This document shows, piece by piece, positions 17,333 through 26,909 of a stretch of DNA of 64,000 nucleotides. The DNA is from Aquiflexum gelatinilyticum (lineage in GTDB: Bacteria; Bacteroidota; Bacteroidia; Cytophagales; Cyclobacteriaceae): contig NZ_JANSUY010000027.1 in the NCBI RefSeq assembly GCF_024741135.1, forward strand, positions 1 through 64,000, given 5' to 3'. Made by a program: the position numbers and the translations under genes. Each line of letters opens with the position of its first letter. Position 1 is the first letter of the stretch. A model generated the notes under the pieces. That model ran no database searches. It was not told where the DNA came from and was given only the letters and a program-made list of their open reading frames with translations.

Positions 17333-17921
17333 AGAACAATCTAAAACCTGCTGATAAAATGATTTGATTTTGGCGTTGATCGGTCTGGAATAAAGGAGAG
17401 CTTTTTGAAATCTTGCTCAAGGAACTTTCGTATTTGAGGTCAAAAATCAAATTGCCCACATCAAGACCAATGCCTGCCTGATAGCCAAAGGTGGAAGTTT
17501 TGTAATCCAGATCCAAAGGCACGTTCAAGGCATCTTCGATTTTATAATCTACGAGAATCGTCGCTATCGGCCCTGCCTGGACCCTGAAAAAATCGAAAAA
17601 CTTAAATCCAAACATGAGAGGAATGTCGAACCTGTCAAAATTTGCATCAAAGGTAGTTTCGGTATTTCCATTGTCAGTTTTGATCACAGATCCTCCTGTG
17701 TTAGTATAAAGGAATTCGGGCTGAACAAAGATGGAACTTCCTCCCATTCTGACAAAAAGTCCCAAATGATAGCCAAATTCATTACTTCCTGATTCAAATT
17801 CATCGCCGTTAACGTGAATATTTGCAGATGAAATCCCCGCTTTAGGGCCTATGGAAAAGTCCTGACCATAAACGCCAATACTAAGAATCATCGAAGAAAT
17901 AAGGAAAATAAGTTTTTTCAT
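17331..17921 (-). CDS. Porin-family outer-membrane beta-barrel protein
   Basis: The 196-residue protein has a signal peptide (LIFLISSMILSIGVYGQ) and then the pattern of the OMP_b-brl_2 family: FSIGPKAGISSANIHV, EFGYHLGLFVRMG, IFVQPEFLYTNTGG, FDIPLMFGFKFFDFFRVQAGP, FGYQAGIGLDVGNLIFDLKYE and a C-terminal ILSAGFRLF ending in Phe. These are eight-strand barrels of unknown function, common in Bacteroidota. It stands alone. The 291 bases upstream to the receiver-domain gene hold no gene that I can see. Confidence 0.88.
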   Translation of the reverse strand: MKKLIFLISSMILSIGVYGQDFSIGPKAGISSANIHVNGDEFESGSNEFGYHLGLFVRMGGSSIFVQPEFLYTNTGGSVIKTDNGNTETTFDANFDRFDIPLMFGFKFFDFFRVQAGPIATILVDYKIEDALNVPLDLDYKTSTFGYQAGIGLDVGNLIFDLKYESSLSKISKSSPLFQTDQRQNQIILSAGFRLF

Positions 17922-18212
17922 TGTCGCAGATGTTTAAGTTCTCGACAATTTAACGAGTAAAAAACAGGAAATTGCAAAAAAAATGATTTTTTATGCTTTG
18001 AATAAAAGTCCCGGATGAAACGGTTAAATGATTAATCTTTTGTTTGAAAGTCTAGAATTCCTTAATCGAAAACAGTTTAAAAGTCCTATTAATTTAACCG
18101 ATGGAATTCCTACTCTAGGCTTTGACAAATGAGCAAATTCAATCCAAACAGTAATCATTAACCCCTTAAATACCTAAAAAACTTGAGAAGGTATTGTTTG
18201 GACCCGGAAAAA

Positions 18213-18584
18213 TTAGGATGCTCTATCTAATACAAACTGATTGGCAATATTATACAACTCAGTATAATCCATCGGTTTTGGCAATAATCGGTCAAATGGA
18301 ATAACAGTGATGCTTCTAAAATAATCGATATCCCCTGCGGTAAATCCGATAATTGGAATCTGTCCGGTCTTATCTCTTTGTTTGATTTCAGCAAGGAGTT
18401 CAATCCCGTCCATTTCCGGCATCATGATATCAGTGATTACAATATTGATTTCATCATCACCTACAAACAAATCAAGCGCCTCTTGTCCGTTTTGTGCAGT
18501 CACAACGGTATTGTTTCTCCTTTCAAATAATTTTTGAAGGATCAGTCTGTTTATAGCATCATCATCGACTACTAAAACTTTCAT
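18213..18584 (-). CDS. Stand-alone response regulator receiver protein
   Basis: The 123 residues form a complete CheY-like receiver with no output domain: acidic pair Asp8-Asp9, phosphoacceptor Asp52 in VITDIMMPEMDG, Thr82 in GFTAGD and the invariant Lys103 in LLPKPMDY. It would relay phosphate within a multi-step phosphorelay or act by protein contact. No histidine kinase or phosphotransfer gene is near, so its partner is encoded elsewhere. Confidence 0.93.
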   Translation of the reverse strand: MKVLVVDDDAINRLILQKLFERRNNTVVTAQNGQEALDLFVGDDEINIVITDIMMPEMDGIELLAEIKQRDKTGQIPIIGFTAGDIDYFRSITVIPFDRLLPKPMDYTELYNIANQFVLDRAS

Positions 18585-18682
18585 ATGTCAGATCAGGTGA
18601 CCGGGTGATAAAAACGCTTTGTGGGTAATACCTTTAAATAAGGCTATTTTTTAAACAAAAAGCAAATTTGATTACTCAAAAC

Positions 18683-18711
18683 AAAAAAAGGGCCAAAAAA
18701 TTGGCCCTTTT
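18683..18711. terminator. Terminator of the symporter operon
   Basis: AAAAGGGCCAA pairs with TTGGCCCTTTT around four As. On the minus strand a run of seven Ts follows. It lies 23 bases past the stop of the SNF symporter. Confidence 0.9.
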
Positions 18712-18734
18712 AAATTATTTTTTTTGAAATGATA

Positions 18735-20123
18735 TCAACCACCTTCCTGAGGAGTTCCGAATACACCTAAAAGATCTAACAATACCAAAGCAATGACAAC
18801 AGGACATACCCATTTGATAAAGAATATCCATGTTTTTCTAGCCGCACCCTTAAATCCGGGAGATCCTTGTGCAATTTCATCGGCAAAATCCCCGATTTTC
18901 TTAGCCCAACCTGTATACAAACTTAACATCAAACAAATCACCACTACTGCAACAGTACCGAAAGTGAAATCCATGATGTCAAAAAATCCGATTTTGGTAT
19001 TTCCCAAAAATGATATAGACATGCTATTGAATATACTTCCTTCGATTGAAGACATAGCTGAAGGTATGGAAAGAGCCATGGCCGCAATCCCGACAATCCA
19101 GGCTGCTTTTTTCCTGCTCCATTTTCTATCATCAATCAAATAAGAAACAGGTACTTCCAACATAGAAATCGTAGAAGTCAAGGCCGCAACCATTAACAAT
19201 AAGAAAAACAAACCTCCTATGATATTTCCACCCGGCATTGCATCAAAAACTCTTGGCAATACATCAAAAACCAAAGCAGGACCTGCAGCAGGGTCTTTTC
19301 CAGGAAGCAACGCAAATAAAGCAGGGAAAACCATCAAACCACCCATCAAGGCAACCGCAGTATCCATACCGGCTATCCATCCAGAAGAAGCAACAATATT
19401 ACCGTTTTTGGGCAGATAAGAACCAAAAGTAATCATCAGACCCCAACCTACAGACATGGAAAAGAAAGCCTGTCCCAAAGCCTGAAGCACAACTTTAGAA
19501 TTAATCTTTGAGAAATCAGGATTCAGGTAATATTCAATACCGGCACTTGCACCTTCAAGGGTGACACTTCTACCCGCAATAAAGACCACAATGATCAGCA
19601 AAAGAGGCATCAAAAATTTTGCTGCCTTCTCGATTCCTCCTGAAATACCGCCCAATACAATTCCGATTGTCATCAATATAAAGGCAAATGTCAAAGGAAT
19701 GATATACATCGGGGTTTCTTGGAACTCCTCAAAATCAACTGGGATATTGATTACTTCAGTGAAAATATATCCAAGCGTCCACCCGGCAATCACTGAATAA
19801 TAACTCAACACAAAAAAACAAACCAAAACGCAAAGGATACCTGCAAGCTGCCAAAATTTGTTACCTCCGGTACCTCTGATAGCACCTATGGGGTTTTTAC
19901 CGGACAATCTCCCCAAAGAAACTTCATTGAGCAAAAGTGGAAGTCCGATAAGCAATACGCAGAGGACATAAACAAATACAAAGGCACCTCCACCATTTTG
20001 TCCTGTGAGGTATGGAAACCTCCAAATATTACCCAAACCTACCGCTGAACCGGCAGCAGCCATAATAAACCCAAAACTTGAGCCGAATTGACCCCTACCT
20101 GGAGCATCTGTTTTAATCGCCAT
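18735..20123 (-). CDS. Sodium:neurotransmitter symporter family (SNF/LeuT-type) transporter
   Basis: A 462-residue inner-membrane protein with the LeuT-fold signature at the start (GFIMAAAGSAVGLGNIWRFPYLTGQNGGGAF, the Na+ and substrate-binding unwound helix 1) and eleven to twelve hydrophobic helices. It would import an amino acid or related solute with Na+. The later helix GQAFFSMSVGWGLMITFGSYLP corresponds to helix 6. Its start is 39 bases after the rmlD-like stop and it ends at a strong terminator, so it is probably the last gene of the long operon starting at 26549. Confidence 0.92.
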   Translation of the reverse strand: MAIKTDAPGRGQFGSSFGFIMAAAGSAVGLGNIWRFPYLTGQNGGGAFVFVYVLCVLLIGLPLLLNEVSLGRLSGKNPIGAIRGTGGNKFWQLAGILCVLVCFFVLSYYSVIAGWTLGYIFTEVINIPVDFEEFQETPMYIIPLTFAFILMTIGIVLGGISGGIEKAAKFLMPLLLIIVVFIAGRSVTLEGASAGIEYYLNPDFSKINSKVVLQALGQAFFSMSVGWGLMITFGSYLPKNGNIVASSGWIAGMDTAVALMGGLMVFPALFALLPGKDPAAGPALVFDVLPRVFDAMPGGNIIGGLFFLLLMVAALTSTISMLEVPVSYLIDDRKWSRKKAAWIVGIAAMALSIPSAMSSIEGSIFNSMSISFLGNTKIGFFDIMDFTFGTVAVVVICLMLSLYTGWAKKIGDFADEIAQGSPGFKGAARKTWIFFIKWVCPVVIALVLLDLLGVFGTPQEGG

Positions 20124-20162
20124 AGTCTATCAATTACTTGTGATTTGATTAATTTTTTATTT

Positions 20163-21095
20163 TTAAGAATCGGCTAATTTAAGTTGTTTTGCCAAAATAC
20201 CAATCCCAGCCAAAAAAGATTTGGGGGAATACCCAAGTTCCTTCTTTGCCTTGTCAATTATAAAACCTGTTCGTGGCGGACGCCTAGCTGGCTGTGTAAA
20301 AAGTGTGGAATCCGACTCAGTAATCAAGCTTTTATCAAGTCCGAAATATTCAGCAGTCTGAATCGCCATGTCATATGGCGTCAAAAAATCAGCTCCGGAA
20401 ATATTAAAAATCCCCGTTGCTCCTTTTTTCATGATCAAAACACAGCCTTCCGCAAGGTCTTCTGCCAATGTCGGAGTTCGCCATTGGTCATTCACAACTT
20501 TGATATTCTTCCCTTCCTCTAATGATTTTTTGACCCAAAGGATAATATTGGATCTGCTCATGTCCTCGGCAATTCCATATACCAAAACTGTCCTGACAAT
20601 CGCCCAAGGGATTTTTGATTGAACCAAAAGGTTTTCGGCTTCCATTTTTGTAACTCCATAATAATTAACCGGATTGGCTTTAGCTTCCTCTGTGTAAGGC
20701 CCATCAGCTCCGTCAAAAATAAAATCCGTGGAAAGGTGGATCAGATGGGTGTTATTATTCTCACAAGCTTCGATCAAATACCTGACTGCCTCCACATTCA
20801 AAATCCTGCACCCTTCCATGTCTTTTTCACAGTCATCCACTTGGGTCATCGCCGCGGTATGAATCACTGTGCCAGGATTTTTAATAGAAAAGACTTGCAA
20901 AACCTGGTCTCTATCTGTGATGTCTAAATCTACCCAAGAGTAACTTCCTACCCATTTTTTGGGTAATCTTGATGGTCCCTTTCCAGTTGCAATCACCTCT
21001 ACAGAATCATCTAATCTTAAAAAGCCGACTAATTTTTGTCCCAAGAGCCCATTTGCCCCGGTGATCAAAACCTTTTTTTTATTTATTGATTTCAT
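20163..21095 (-). CDS. NAD-dependent sugar epimerase/reductase, RmlD (dTDP-4-dehydrorhamnose reductase)-like
   Basis: The 310-residue extended SDR has the Rossmann motif TGANGLLGQKL, a VIHTAAMTQVDDCE segment and the catalytic Tyr-x3-Lys in YYGVTKMEAE, with STDFIFDG upstream supplying the Ser/Thr. It is closest to RmlD-like reductases, but no rmlA, rmlB or rmlC gene is adjacent, so dTDP-rhamnose synthesis is not assured. Its first 17 bases overlap the 3' end of the cyclophilin gene. Confidence 0.87.
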   Translation of the reverse strand: MKSINKKKVLITGANGLLGQKLVGFLRLDDSVEVIATGKGPSRLPKKWVGSYSWVDLDITDRDQVLQVFSIKNPGTVIHTAAMTQVDDCEKDMEGCRILNVEAVRYLIEACENNNTHLIHLSTDFIFDGADGPYTEEAKANPVNYYGVTKMEAENLLVQSKIPWAIVRTVLVYGIAEDMSRSNIILWVKKSLEEGKNIKVVNDQWRTPTLAEDLAEGCVLIMKKGATGIFNISGADFLTPYDMAIQTAEYFGLDKSLITESDSTLFTQPARRPPRTGFIIDKAKKELGYSPKSFLAGIGILAKQLKLADS

Positions 21096-21924
21096 AGACG
21101 TAGCCGAATTCTTTGGAGATTTTAGCTTTTGAAATCAATTCCACTGTGACCTTCATATAAATGGGATCAAGTGGCTTACCTCTTTGCCCTGTCTGAACAG
21201 ATGCGATTTTTTCCATAACATCGAGTCCCTTGATCACTTCCCCAAAGACGGTGTATTCTCCATCCAAATGGGGTGTACCTCCGATTGTGGTATAGGTTTG
21301 TACCTGTTTGGGAGTCATTGGCTCTTCTAAATTCAAATTGTAAAAAGCTTCCAGATTGGCCTTTTCAGAAAGCATCCGTTGTCTAAGACTGTCAAACTGT
21401 TGGGCTTCATAGAGTCTGGCATATTCCTCTTTCAAGGCTACGTTACTGCCCAATTGAATGTACTTGAAATAGGTCTCCGACAAAAGCTCCATGTCTGTCA
21501 CTAATTCATCAGGGGCGTAGGTTTTTCCTTGAACAATATAAAACTGCGAACCGCTAGATCTCTTTTCAGGATTTACCTTGTCATCCATCCTTGCAGCGGC
21601 TATCATCCCCTTTTTATGGATCAATCCGTGAACAATTTCCGCCTCAATTGTCGGCCAAGTATTTGCAGGAAGTTTCTCTTTGGCAAATACATCTCCGCCC
21701 TGAATCATAAAACCCTTGATAATTCTATGGAATTCGGTCGAATCGAATCTTCCTGCTTCGGCTAATTCAATAAAATTTTGCTTGTGTTTAGGTGCCTCAT
21801 CAAACAAAACAGCGTACATGTCTCCATGCTTTGTTTGGATCTTGACAACATAATCCTTTTCGACCGAACAGGAAAAAAGTGCCAAAACCAATAATACAAC
21901 AGGAATAAAACTTAATCTTTTCAT
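21079..21924 (-). CDS. Cyclophilin-type peptidyl-prolyl isomerase lipoprotein
   Basis: The 281-residue protein has a lipobox (VLLVLALFSC, Cys19) and a cyclophilin domain that begins KIQTKHGDMYAVLFDEAPKHKQNFIELA. It contains FHRIIKGFMIQGGD with the catalytic Arg/Phe, and GSQFYIVQGK. An insert of roughly 75 residues separates this from the last strands (GEYTVFGEVIKGLDVMEKIA), an arrangement seen in other Bacteroidota cyclophilins. It should act on envelope proteins. Its ATG overlaps the hemC TGA (ATGA). Confidence 0.92.
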   Translation of the reverse strand: MKRLSFIPVVLLVLALFSCSVEKDYVVKIQTKHGDMYAVLFDEAPKHKQNFIELAEAGRFDSTEFHRIIKGFMIQGGDVFAKEKLPANTWPTIEAEIVHGLIHKKGMIAAARMDDKVNPEKRSSGSQFYIVQGKTYAPDELVTDMELLSETYFKYIQLGSNVALKEEYARLYEAQQFDSLRQRMLSEKANLEAFYNLNLEEPMTPKQVQTYTTIGGTPHLDGEYTVFGEVIKGLDVMEKIASVQTGQRGKPLDPIYMKVTVELISKAKISKEFGYVYEINK

Positions 21925-22859
21925 TTTTTCAGATCTGATTTAATTTGTTTCAATATCTCATCTCCTCCACTTTCCAATACCAATTTGGCCAATTCCTTTC
22001 CCAACTCTTCAGCCTGAAATGATGGGCCCGACACTTGGTGAATAATCCTTTTAGAACCATCTAGCGAAACGATTCCTCCTTTGAGAAGAAGTTTGTCTGC
22101 TTTATTTTCTGCCAAAGCAAAAACCGGTATACTGCAACCGCCTTCCAAAACTCTCAGATATGCCCTTTCTGCAAGCAAACGGTATCCTGTGGCTTCATGA
22201 TGGCAGGCTTTAATGATTTTTGACTTGAGCATGGAGTCTAGGTTTACAGAAGACTCTATCGCCACAGAACCCTGACCTACTGCCGGTGTAAATTCATCCA
22301 ATGAAAGTTCATGTCGGATCATCTCATCGTATCCCATTCTGTGAGCACCTGCATAAGCGAGCAGCAGTGCATCGCACAGTCCTGCTTCCATTTTGGAGAT
22401 TCTCGTTTGGAGATTCCCCCTAACTTCTACTGTTTTGATATGGGGATAAAAATGCTTCAGTGTGGCTACTCGCCTTGTAGAGGATGTTCCCAAAAGCAGG
22501 GGTTTGTCAGAGTTTGTATAGTCGATATCTGTCTGATGGCTTAGTATGATGTCATTTTCTTTTTCCCTTTCGGTAAAAGCGATGATTTCAAATCCATCGG
22601 GCAACTTGGACTGCATGTCTTTGGCACTGTGGACGGCAATATCGATGGCTCCGGTGGTAAGTTGCTCCTCCAACTCCTCCGTAAAAACTCCTTTGCTTCC
22701 GATTTTGGCAATGGAGACATCCAAGATTTTATCGCCTTTGGTATCAATTTGGACGATCTCAGTTTCAAGTCCTTTTGCTTTGAGAAGGTCAGCGATGTGA
22801 TACGCCTGCCAAAGGGCTAATTTACTTCCCCTAGTGCCTATCCGGATCGGTTTGTTCAT
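21921..22859 (-). CDS. hemC: Hydroxymethylbilane synthase (porphobilinogen deaminase)
   Basis: The 312-residue enzyme polymerises four porphobilinogens to hydroxymethylbilane in haem synthesis. It opens with [14 protein letters not shown], has [17 protein letters not shown] with the catalytic Asp, GTSSTRR, and the dipyrromethane cofactor Cys in LEGGCSIPV at about residue 242. The gene overlaps rimK by 29 bases and is coupled to the cyclophilin gene by an ATGA overlap. Another haem gene, hemE, is at 41.2 kb, outside this operon. Confidence 0.96.
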   Translation of the reverse strand: MNKPIRIGTRGSKLALWQAYHIADLLKAKGLETEIVQIDTKGDKILDVSIAKIGSKGVFTEELEEQLTTGAIDIAVHSAKDMQSKLPDGFEIIAFTEREKENDIILSHQTDIDYTNSDKPLLLGTSSTRRVATLKHFYPHIKTVEVRGNLQTRISKMEAGLCDALLLAYAGAHRMGYDEMIRHELSLDEFTPAVGQGSVAIESSVNLDSMLKSKIIKACHHEATGYRLLAERAYLRVLEGGCSIPVFALAENKADKLLLKGGIVSLDGSKRIIHQVSGPSFQAEELGKELAKLVLESGGDEILKQIKSDLKK

Positions 22860-23763
22860 TCTTTTTTTTCTTTTTATTAATTCTCTTCTCTACAGATTCT
22901 TCTATGAACTTAACAATCTCTCCGGCGATATTCACTCCAGTGGCCTGCTCAATTCCTTCCAATCCGGGAGAGCTGTTTACTTCCAATATCAAAGGTCCTC
23001 TCTCGGACTGCAACATATCCACCCCAGCAATGTCCAAACCAAGGGCTTTTGCTGCGCCAAGGGCAGCGGCTTTTTCTTCCTTGGTCAATTTGATAACTGT
23101 AGCCACACCCCCCCTATGTAAGTTGGATCGGAATTCACCTTCTGCGCCTTGCCTTTTCATTGCCCCCACTACTTTGCCGTTGACGACAAATGCCCGGATA
23201 TCAGCTCCTTTTGCTTCTTTGATAAATTCCTGCACGATGATCCTTGCTTTCAACCCATGAAAAGCTTCAATGACTGACTGTCCGGCTTTTTTGGTTTCGG
23301 CAAGGACCACACCTAATCCTTGTGTTCCTTCCAACAACTTGATGATTAGCGGTGCCCCACCCACCCTTTCGATCAGGGCTTTTTCACCTCCTTTGGAAAA
23401 ATTAGTAAATGCCGTCTTTGGCATCCCTAGACCTGCTTTGGACAAGATCTGAAGACTTCTGAGCTTGTCCCGACTTCTGACAATCGCCTGAGAATCCACC
23501 GCAGAAAATACCCCCATCAACTCAAACTGACGGACTACGGCTGTTCCATAAAAGGTGACCGAAGCTCCGATTCTTGGGATAATTGCATCGACACCTTCCA
23601 GTTTTTCACCTTTGTAGATGATATAAGGCCCCTCCTGCTCAATGATCAGATCGCAAAGGGAATGGTCCACGACCAAAGCCTCATGCCCGGCAGTCCTGAT
23701 GGCTTCTATCAACCTTTTGGTAGAAAAAAGGTGTGGATTTCTGGAAAGTATTGCAATCTTCAT
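22831..23763 (-). CDS. rimK: RimK-type ATP-grasp glutamate ligase (ribosomal protein S6 modification)
   Basis: This 310-residue ATP-grasp ligase has the RimK hallmarks: [14 protein letters not shown] at the N-terminus, [51 protein letters not shown] and the metal-binding [16 protein letters not shown]. RimK adds glutamate residues to the C-terminus of ribosomal protein S6, although some homologues modify other targets. A lysine-rich tail (about residues 300-308) is unusual. It directly follows the RimB-like protease gene by an ATGA overlap, which matches the known rimB-rimK linkage. Confidence 0.92.
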   Translation of the reverse strand: MKIAILSRNPHLFSTKRLIEAIRTAGHEALVVDHSLCDLIIEQEGPYIIYKGEKLEGVDAIIPRIGASVTFYGTAVVRQFELMGVFSAVDSQAIVRSRDKLRSLQILSKAGLGMPKTAFTNFSKGGEKALIERVGGAPLIIKLLEGTQGLGVVLAETKKAGQSVIEAFHGLKARIIVQEFIKEAKGADIRAFVVNGKVVGAMKRQGAEGEFRSNLHRGGVATVIKLTKEEKAAALGAAKALGLDIAGVDMLQSERGPLILEVNSSPGLEGIEQATGVNIAGEIVKFIEESVEKRINKKKKKNEQTDPDRH

Positions 23764-24191
23764 TTTTGTGATTTCTTTGACAGGTTAATAGAATCTACGT
23801 CCACTAAAAATCTCCCTCTTAACAATTTCCTTCCAATCAATATCGGAATCCTCATTTTTGACCTGTCTGTAAGGGTAAATTCGGCATCAAATTCCTCCCC
23901 AAACATAACGACTTTTGTATTCACTTTGTACCTGACTTCTGCCTGACCAAAGGAATTCTTTACTACCTTTTCAGTAAAATCTTCAGTCCGAATCACTTTG
24001 CTTTTATATTTTTTGTGGTTTGGGGAAAGAACTTTGAAATATAGTACCGGAATAGAATTTTCGATTTTCTCCTCCGCAAATTCACAATGGATCGAGGAGG
24101 TATAGGCACCGGTGTCAATTTTGGCAGTGACATTTTTCAAACCCCATATTGGGATGTAAATTTTTTCCCTTCTACCGATTGTCTTTTTCAT
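23760..24191 (-). CDS. RimB-like retropepsin-type aspartic protease (ATP-dependent zinc protease family)
   Basis: The 143-residue protein contains the aspartic protease motif Asp26-Thr27-Gly28-Ala29 ([12 protein letters not shown]), a strand pattern ending [20 protein letters not shown] (second retropepsin-like motif), and no transmembrane part. It belongs to the family named putative ATP-dependent zinc protease, whose member RimB acts together with RimK in other bacteria. The adjacent, translationally coupled rimK supports that role. Its start is two bases after the holB stop. Confidence 0.85.
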   Translation of the reverse strand: MKKTIGRREKIYIPIWGLKNVTAKIDTGAYTSSIHCEFAEEKIENSIPVLYFKVLSPNHKKYKSKVIRTEDFTEKVVKNSFGQAEVRYKVNTKVVMFGEEFDAEFTLTDRSKMRIPILIGRKLLRGRFLVDVDSINLSKKSQK

Positions 24192-24193
24192 AG

Positions 24194-25342
24194 TCAGGTT
24201 GTTTGGGCAGGTCTCATGATCCTAGCTATCCGGAATGACAGATCAGCAAAAAGTATCCGGACATTGGCGTTTCTTTCTATATGGTAATGAGTCTCATTCA
24301 AAGCCTGATAGATCGCCATGAGCTTTTCCTCATCGAGGACATGTACACCGAGGTTATGTATAAATTCACGGTCAGATTCAATACTGCGCATCAATTCCCC
24401 CAATTGTGACTTGTCCAGCATCACTTCTCTCATCACATTGATCCCGCTAAGAAGGAGGGATTTTTGGGCTTCTTTGTCTTTGGAACTGAATATTTCAACA
24501 AATTCCAACATCTCGTTGACATTCACAGAATAGCAGGAACGGAACCAATCCCTGACCAACCGCGTAAATTCATCACCTACCTGATCCACCATCCTGTAAG
24601 CCTCCCGCATATTCCCATCTGCCAAAGGTGCTATCTGCATGGCTGTTTCCCTTGAAATCTTATGCTCCTGTATCAAGTGCTGCATCACTTCTTCATCAGT
24701 AAATGCCCTGATCATGATCTTTTGGGTTCGGGAAAGAATGGTCGTCAACAATTGCTCAGGATGGGAAGTCACGAGAATAAAAAGTGTCTTGGCAGGCGGT
24801 TCCTCCAATATTTTCAAAAGGGAATTTGCAGATTGGGCATTCAGATATTCCGAAGACCAGATCAGCATGATCTTGTACCCGCCTTCAAATGATTTGAGCG
24901 AAATTGTTTTGATGATCTGCTTTGCAGCTGCTTTAGAAATGTTGAGCTGCTTTTTCTCAAAGTTATTCTTGTAAATCCAGTCAGAAACATTCCCAAAAGG
25001 AGTCTCTATTGCAAAACCTCTGAATGAGGATGGGAAGTCGGTCTTTTTTCCTTTATTTTCCTCATCCTCGTCTTCCTTACTTTCCCCCACCAATGGAAAC
25101 ACGAAGTTCATATCCGGATGGACAAGCCGGGACATTTTTTGGCAGGAAGGGCAGGTCCCACAGGAATCATTGTCACCGGGTTGTTGGCAAAGCGAATAGG
25201 TCGCCAATGCTATGGCCATCTTGAGATTTGCAGAACCCTCCGGCCCATGAAACAACAGGGCATGCGCCAAATGGTTATTTTTGACAGCTTGGACAATTTT
25301 CTCCTTTACTTCTTCCAATCCTGGAATAGATGAAAACAGCAT
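24194..25342 (-). CDS. holB: DNA polymerase III delta-prime subunit
   Basis: The 382-residue protein is the clamp-loader delta-prime subunit. It has a degenerate P-loop (GPEGSANLKMA at 33-43, lacking the Gly-Lys-Ser/Thr order, as expected for the non-hydrolysing subunit) and a four-cysteine zinc module (Cys52, Cys61, Cys64, Cys67). It also has the sensor region SLLKILEEPPAKTLFILVTSHPEQLLTTILSRTQ. An acidic-basic linker of about 15 residues (EDEDEENKGKK) is inserted after the zinc module. It lies seven bases after the nucleotidyltransferase stop. Confidence 0.93.
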   Translation of the reverse strand: MLFSSIPGLEEVKEKIVQAVKNNHLAHALLFHGPEGSANLKMAIALATYSLCQQPGDNDSCGTCPSCQKMSRLVHPDMNFVFPLVGESKEDEDEENKGKKTDFPSSFRGFAIETPFGNVSDWIYKNNFEKKQLNISKAAAKQIIKTISLKSFEGGYKIMLIWSSEYLNAQSANSLLKILEEPPAKTLFILVTSHPEQLLTTILSRTQKIMIRAFTDEEVMQHLIQEHKISRETAMQIAPLADGNMREAYRMVDQVGDEFTRLVRDWFRSCYSVNVNEMLEFVEIFSSKDKEAQKSLLLSGINVMREVMLDKSQLGELMRSIESDREFIHNLGVHVLDEEKLMAIYQALNETHYHIERNANVRILFADLSFRIARIMRPAQTT

Positions 25343-25349
25343 ATTTTTA

Positions 25350-26549
25350 TCAGGCTTCTTTGTCCCAAATACGGTAATGTCTTGTCAAATCGAAAACCTT
25401 TTGGATAATTTCTTTTTCGGTTTGGTTGTATTCCATTCCCCTTCTTTTCATTACCGCAATGGCCGTTTCTTCAAATTTTCTCACCTGAAAAGTACTGAAC
25501 CCTGAAGCACCGCCCCAAGAAAATGATGGGATAAAATTTCTCGGAAAACCGTCACCAAAAACATTGGCCCCTACGCCGACTACCGTCCCGGTGTTAAACA
25601 TCGTATTGATGCCTGCCTTGGCATGGTCTCCCATCATCAGGCCGCAAAACTGCAAGCCTGTATTGGTAAATCCACCTTTGGTATAATCCCAGATTTTGAC
25701 TTCTGCGTAGTTGTTCTTTAGGTTGGAAGTATTGGTGTCGGCACCGAGGTTACACCATTCGCCGATCACGGCATTGCCGAGAAATCCCTCATGTCCTTTA
25801 TTAGAGTAGCCAAATAGAACCGCATTGGAGATCTCTCCCCCAACTTTAGAAAATGGTCCCACAGTCGTATCTCCCCGCATTTTGGCCCCCATATTCACGG
25901 TGGAACCTTCGCAAAGCGCAAATGGACCTCTGATCAGTGAACCTTCCTGCACTTCGGCGTTTTTTCCGATATAGATCGGCCCGCCTTCGGCATTGAGGAC
26001 AGCGGCTTTGATTTTTGCCCCAAGTTCAATAAAAACCTGTGACGCATTATATACTATGGTATGTGGATCTTCCAAAGGTTCCGACCGTCTGCCGGCAGTG
26101 ATCAGCTCATAATCTTTTCTGATCTCAGCAGCATTGACCTGAAAAATATGCCATGATTTTTGGATGGCTGTAACCGATCCTTCATAATGGATCTTGGTCA
26201 AAGATTTTGCCTGATCTGGATGAAAGGAACCGGGATTTTCTGAAAAGGCAGCAACCAAAAGGTTATTGGACCAAAGTGACTCGGTGCTTTTCAGTTGGTG
26301 GATGGCTGACCAAAGCATCTGGTCCGGGCAAACGGCTCCATTGACCATCAAAGCAGCACCTTCTCTTTTGGGAAACTTTACAGAAAGGTAATCCTGCGTC
26401 AAAAACCCAGGTTGGTCGCCTGAGTATTTTTCCCATTTCTCCGAAATCTTCAAAATCCCCACCCGGATATCCCCGATAGGCCTGGTAAAAGTAAATGGCA
26501 ACAAAGAACCCCGGATGGCAGGGTCATCGAATAGAATCAGATTGTCCAT
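25350..26549 (-). CDS. GlmU-like putative sugar nucleotidyltransferase with left-handed beta-helix
   Basis: The 399-residue protein starts with LILFDDPAIRGSLLPFTFTRPIGDIRVGILKISEKW. This is typical of the Bacteroidota protein named putative sugar nucleotidyltransferase/GlmU family, which lacks the canonical LxxGxGTRM nucleotide loop. The C-terminal half (about 190-370) is a hexapeptide-repeat beta-helix: GPIYIGKNAEVQEGSLIRGPFAL, ANVFGDGFPRNF. It may thus be an acyl- or acetyltransferase-like enzyme; its true reaction is not evident. It appears to be the first gene of the operon through holB, rimB-like, rimK, hemC, cyclophilin, rmlD-like and symporter. Confidence 0.85.
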   Translation of the reverse strand: MDNLILFDDPAIRGSLLPFTFTRPIGDIRVGILKISEKWEKYSGDQPGFLTQDYLSVKFPKREGAALMVNGAVCPDQMLWSAIHQLKSTESLWSNNLLVAAFSENPGSFHPDQAKSLTKIHYEGSVTAIQKSWHIFQVNAAEIRKDYELITAGRRSEPLEDPHTIVYNASQVFIELGAKIKAAVLNAEGGPIYIGKNAEVQEGSLIRGPFALCEGSTVNMGAKMRGDTTVGPFSKVGGEISNAVLFGYSNKGHEGFLGNAVIGEWCNLGADTNTSNLKNNYAEVKIWDYTKGGFTNTGLQFCGLMMGDHAKAGINTMFNTGTVVGVGANVFGDGFPRNFIPSFSWGGASGFSTFQVRKFEETAIAVMKRRGMEYNQTEKEIIQKVFDLTRHYRIWDKEA

Positions 26550-26560
26550 GGTACAAAAAT

Positions 26561-26594
26561 AAAAAAGTCTCCCGGAAAACCGATTCCGGGAGAC
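26561..26594 (-). terminator. Terminator after rpmE2
   Basis: GTCTCCCGG (26567-26575) pairs perfectly with CCGGGAGAC (26586-26594), and on the minus strand it is followed by six Ts. It separates rpmE2 from the nucleotidyltransferase gene, whose ATG lies 11 bases beyond. Confidence 0.92.
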
Positions 26595-26620
26595 CTTTAC
26601 CTGCTAGCAGGCTGGTAAAT

Positions 26621-26866
26621 TTATTTTTTGGCGTACCTCTTGTTGAACTTGTCAACACGACCTGCTGTATCCAACATCATCTTCTTACCTGTGTAAAAAG
26701 GGTGTGAGTTGGAGCTTACTTCGACTTTGTATACCGGATAAGTGTTACCATCTTCCCATACGATCGTCTCAGAAGTCTGGATGGTGGATTTGGTGATGAA
26801 CTTATATTCACTTGAAGTATCGTAAAATACGACATCTCTGTAATTAGGATGAATGTCTTTTTTCAT
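26621..26866 (-). CDS. rpmE2: Ribosomal protein L31 type B (zinc-free)
   Basis: This is an 81-residue large-subunit protein with the L31 signature ([41 protein letters not shown]). It contains no cysteine, so it is the C-minus paralogue that replaces zinc-binding L31 under zinc limitation in bacteria with both. A well-formed Bacteroidota promoter lies about 45 bases upstream and a terminator lies downstream, so it is expressed as a single gene. Confidence 0.95.
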   Translation of the reverse strand: MKKDIHPNYRDVVFYDTSSEYKFITKSTIQTSETIVWEDGNTYPVYKVEVSSNSHPFYTGKKMMLDTAGRVDKFNKRYAKK

Positions 26867-26909
26867 TGTATTGCTATTTATCTTTTTATCGCTTTTCCGA
26901 AATGAGGCA

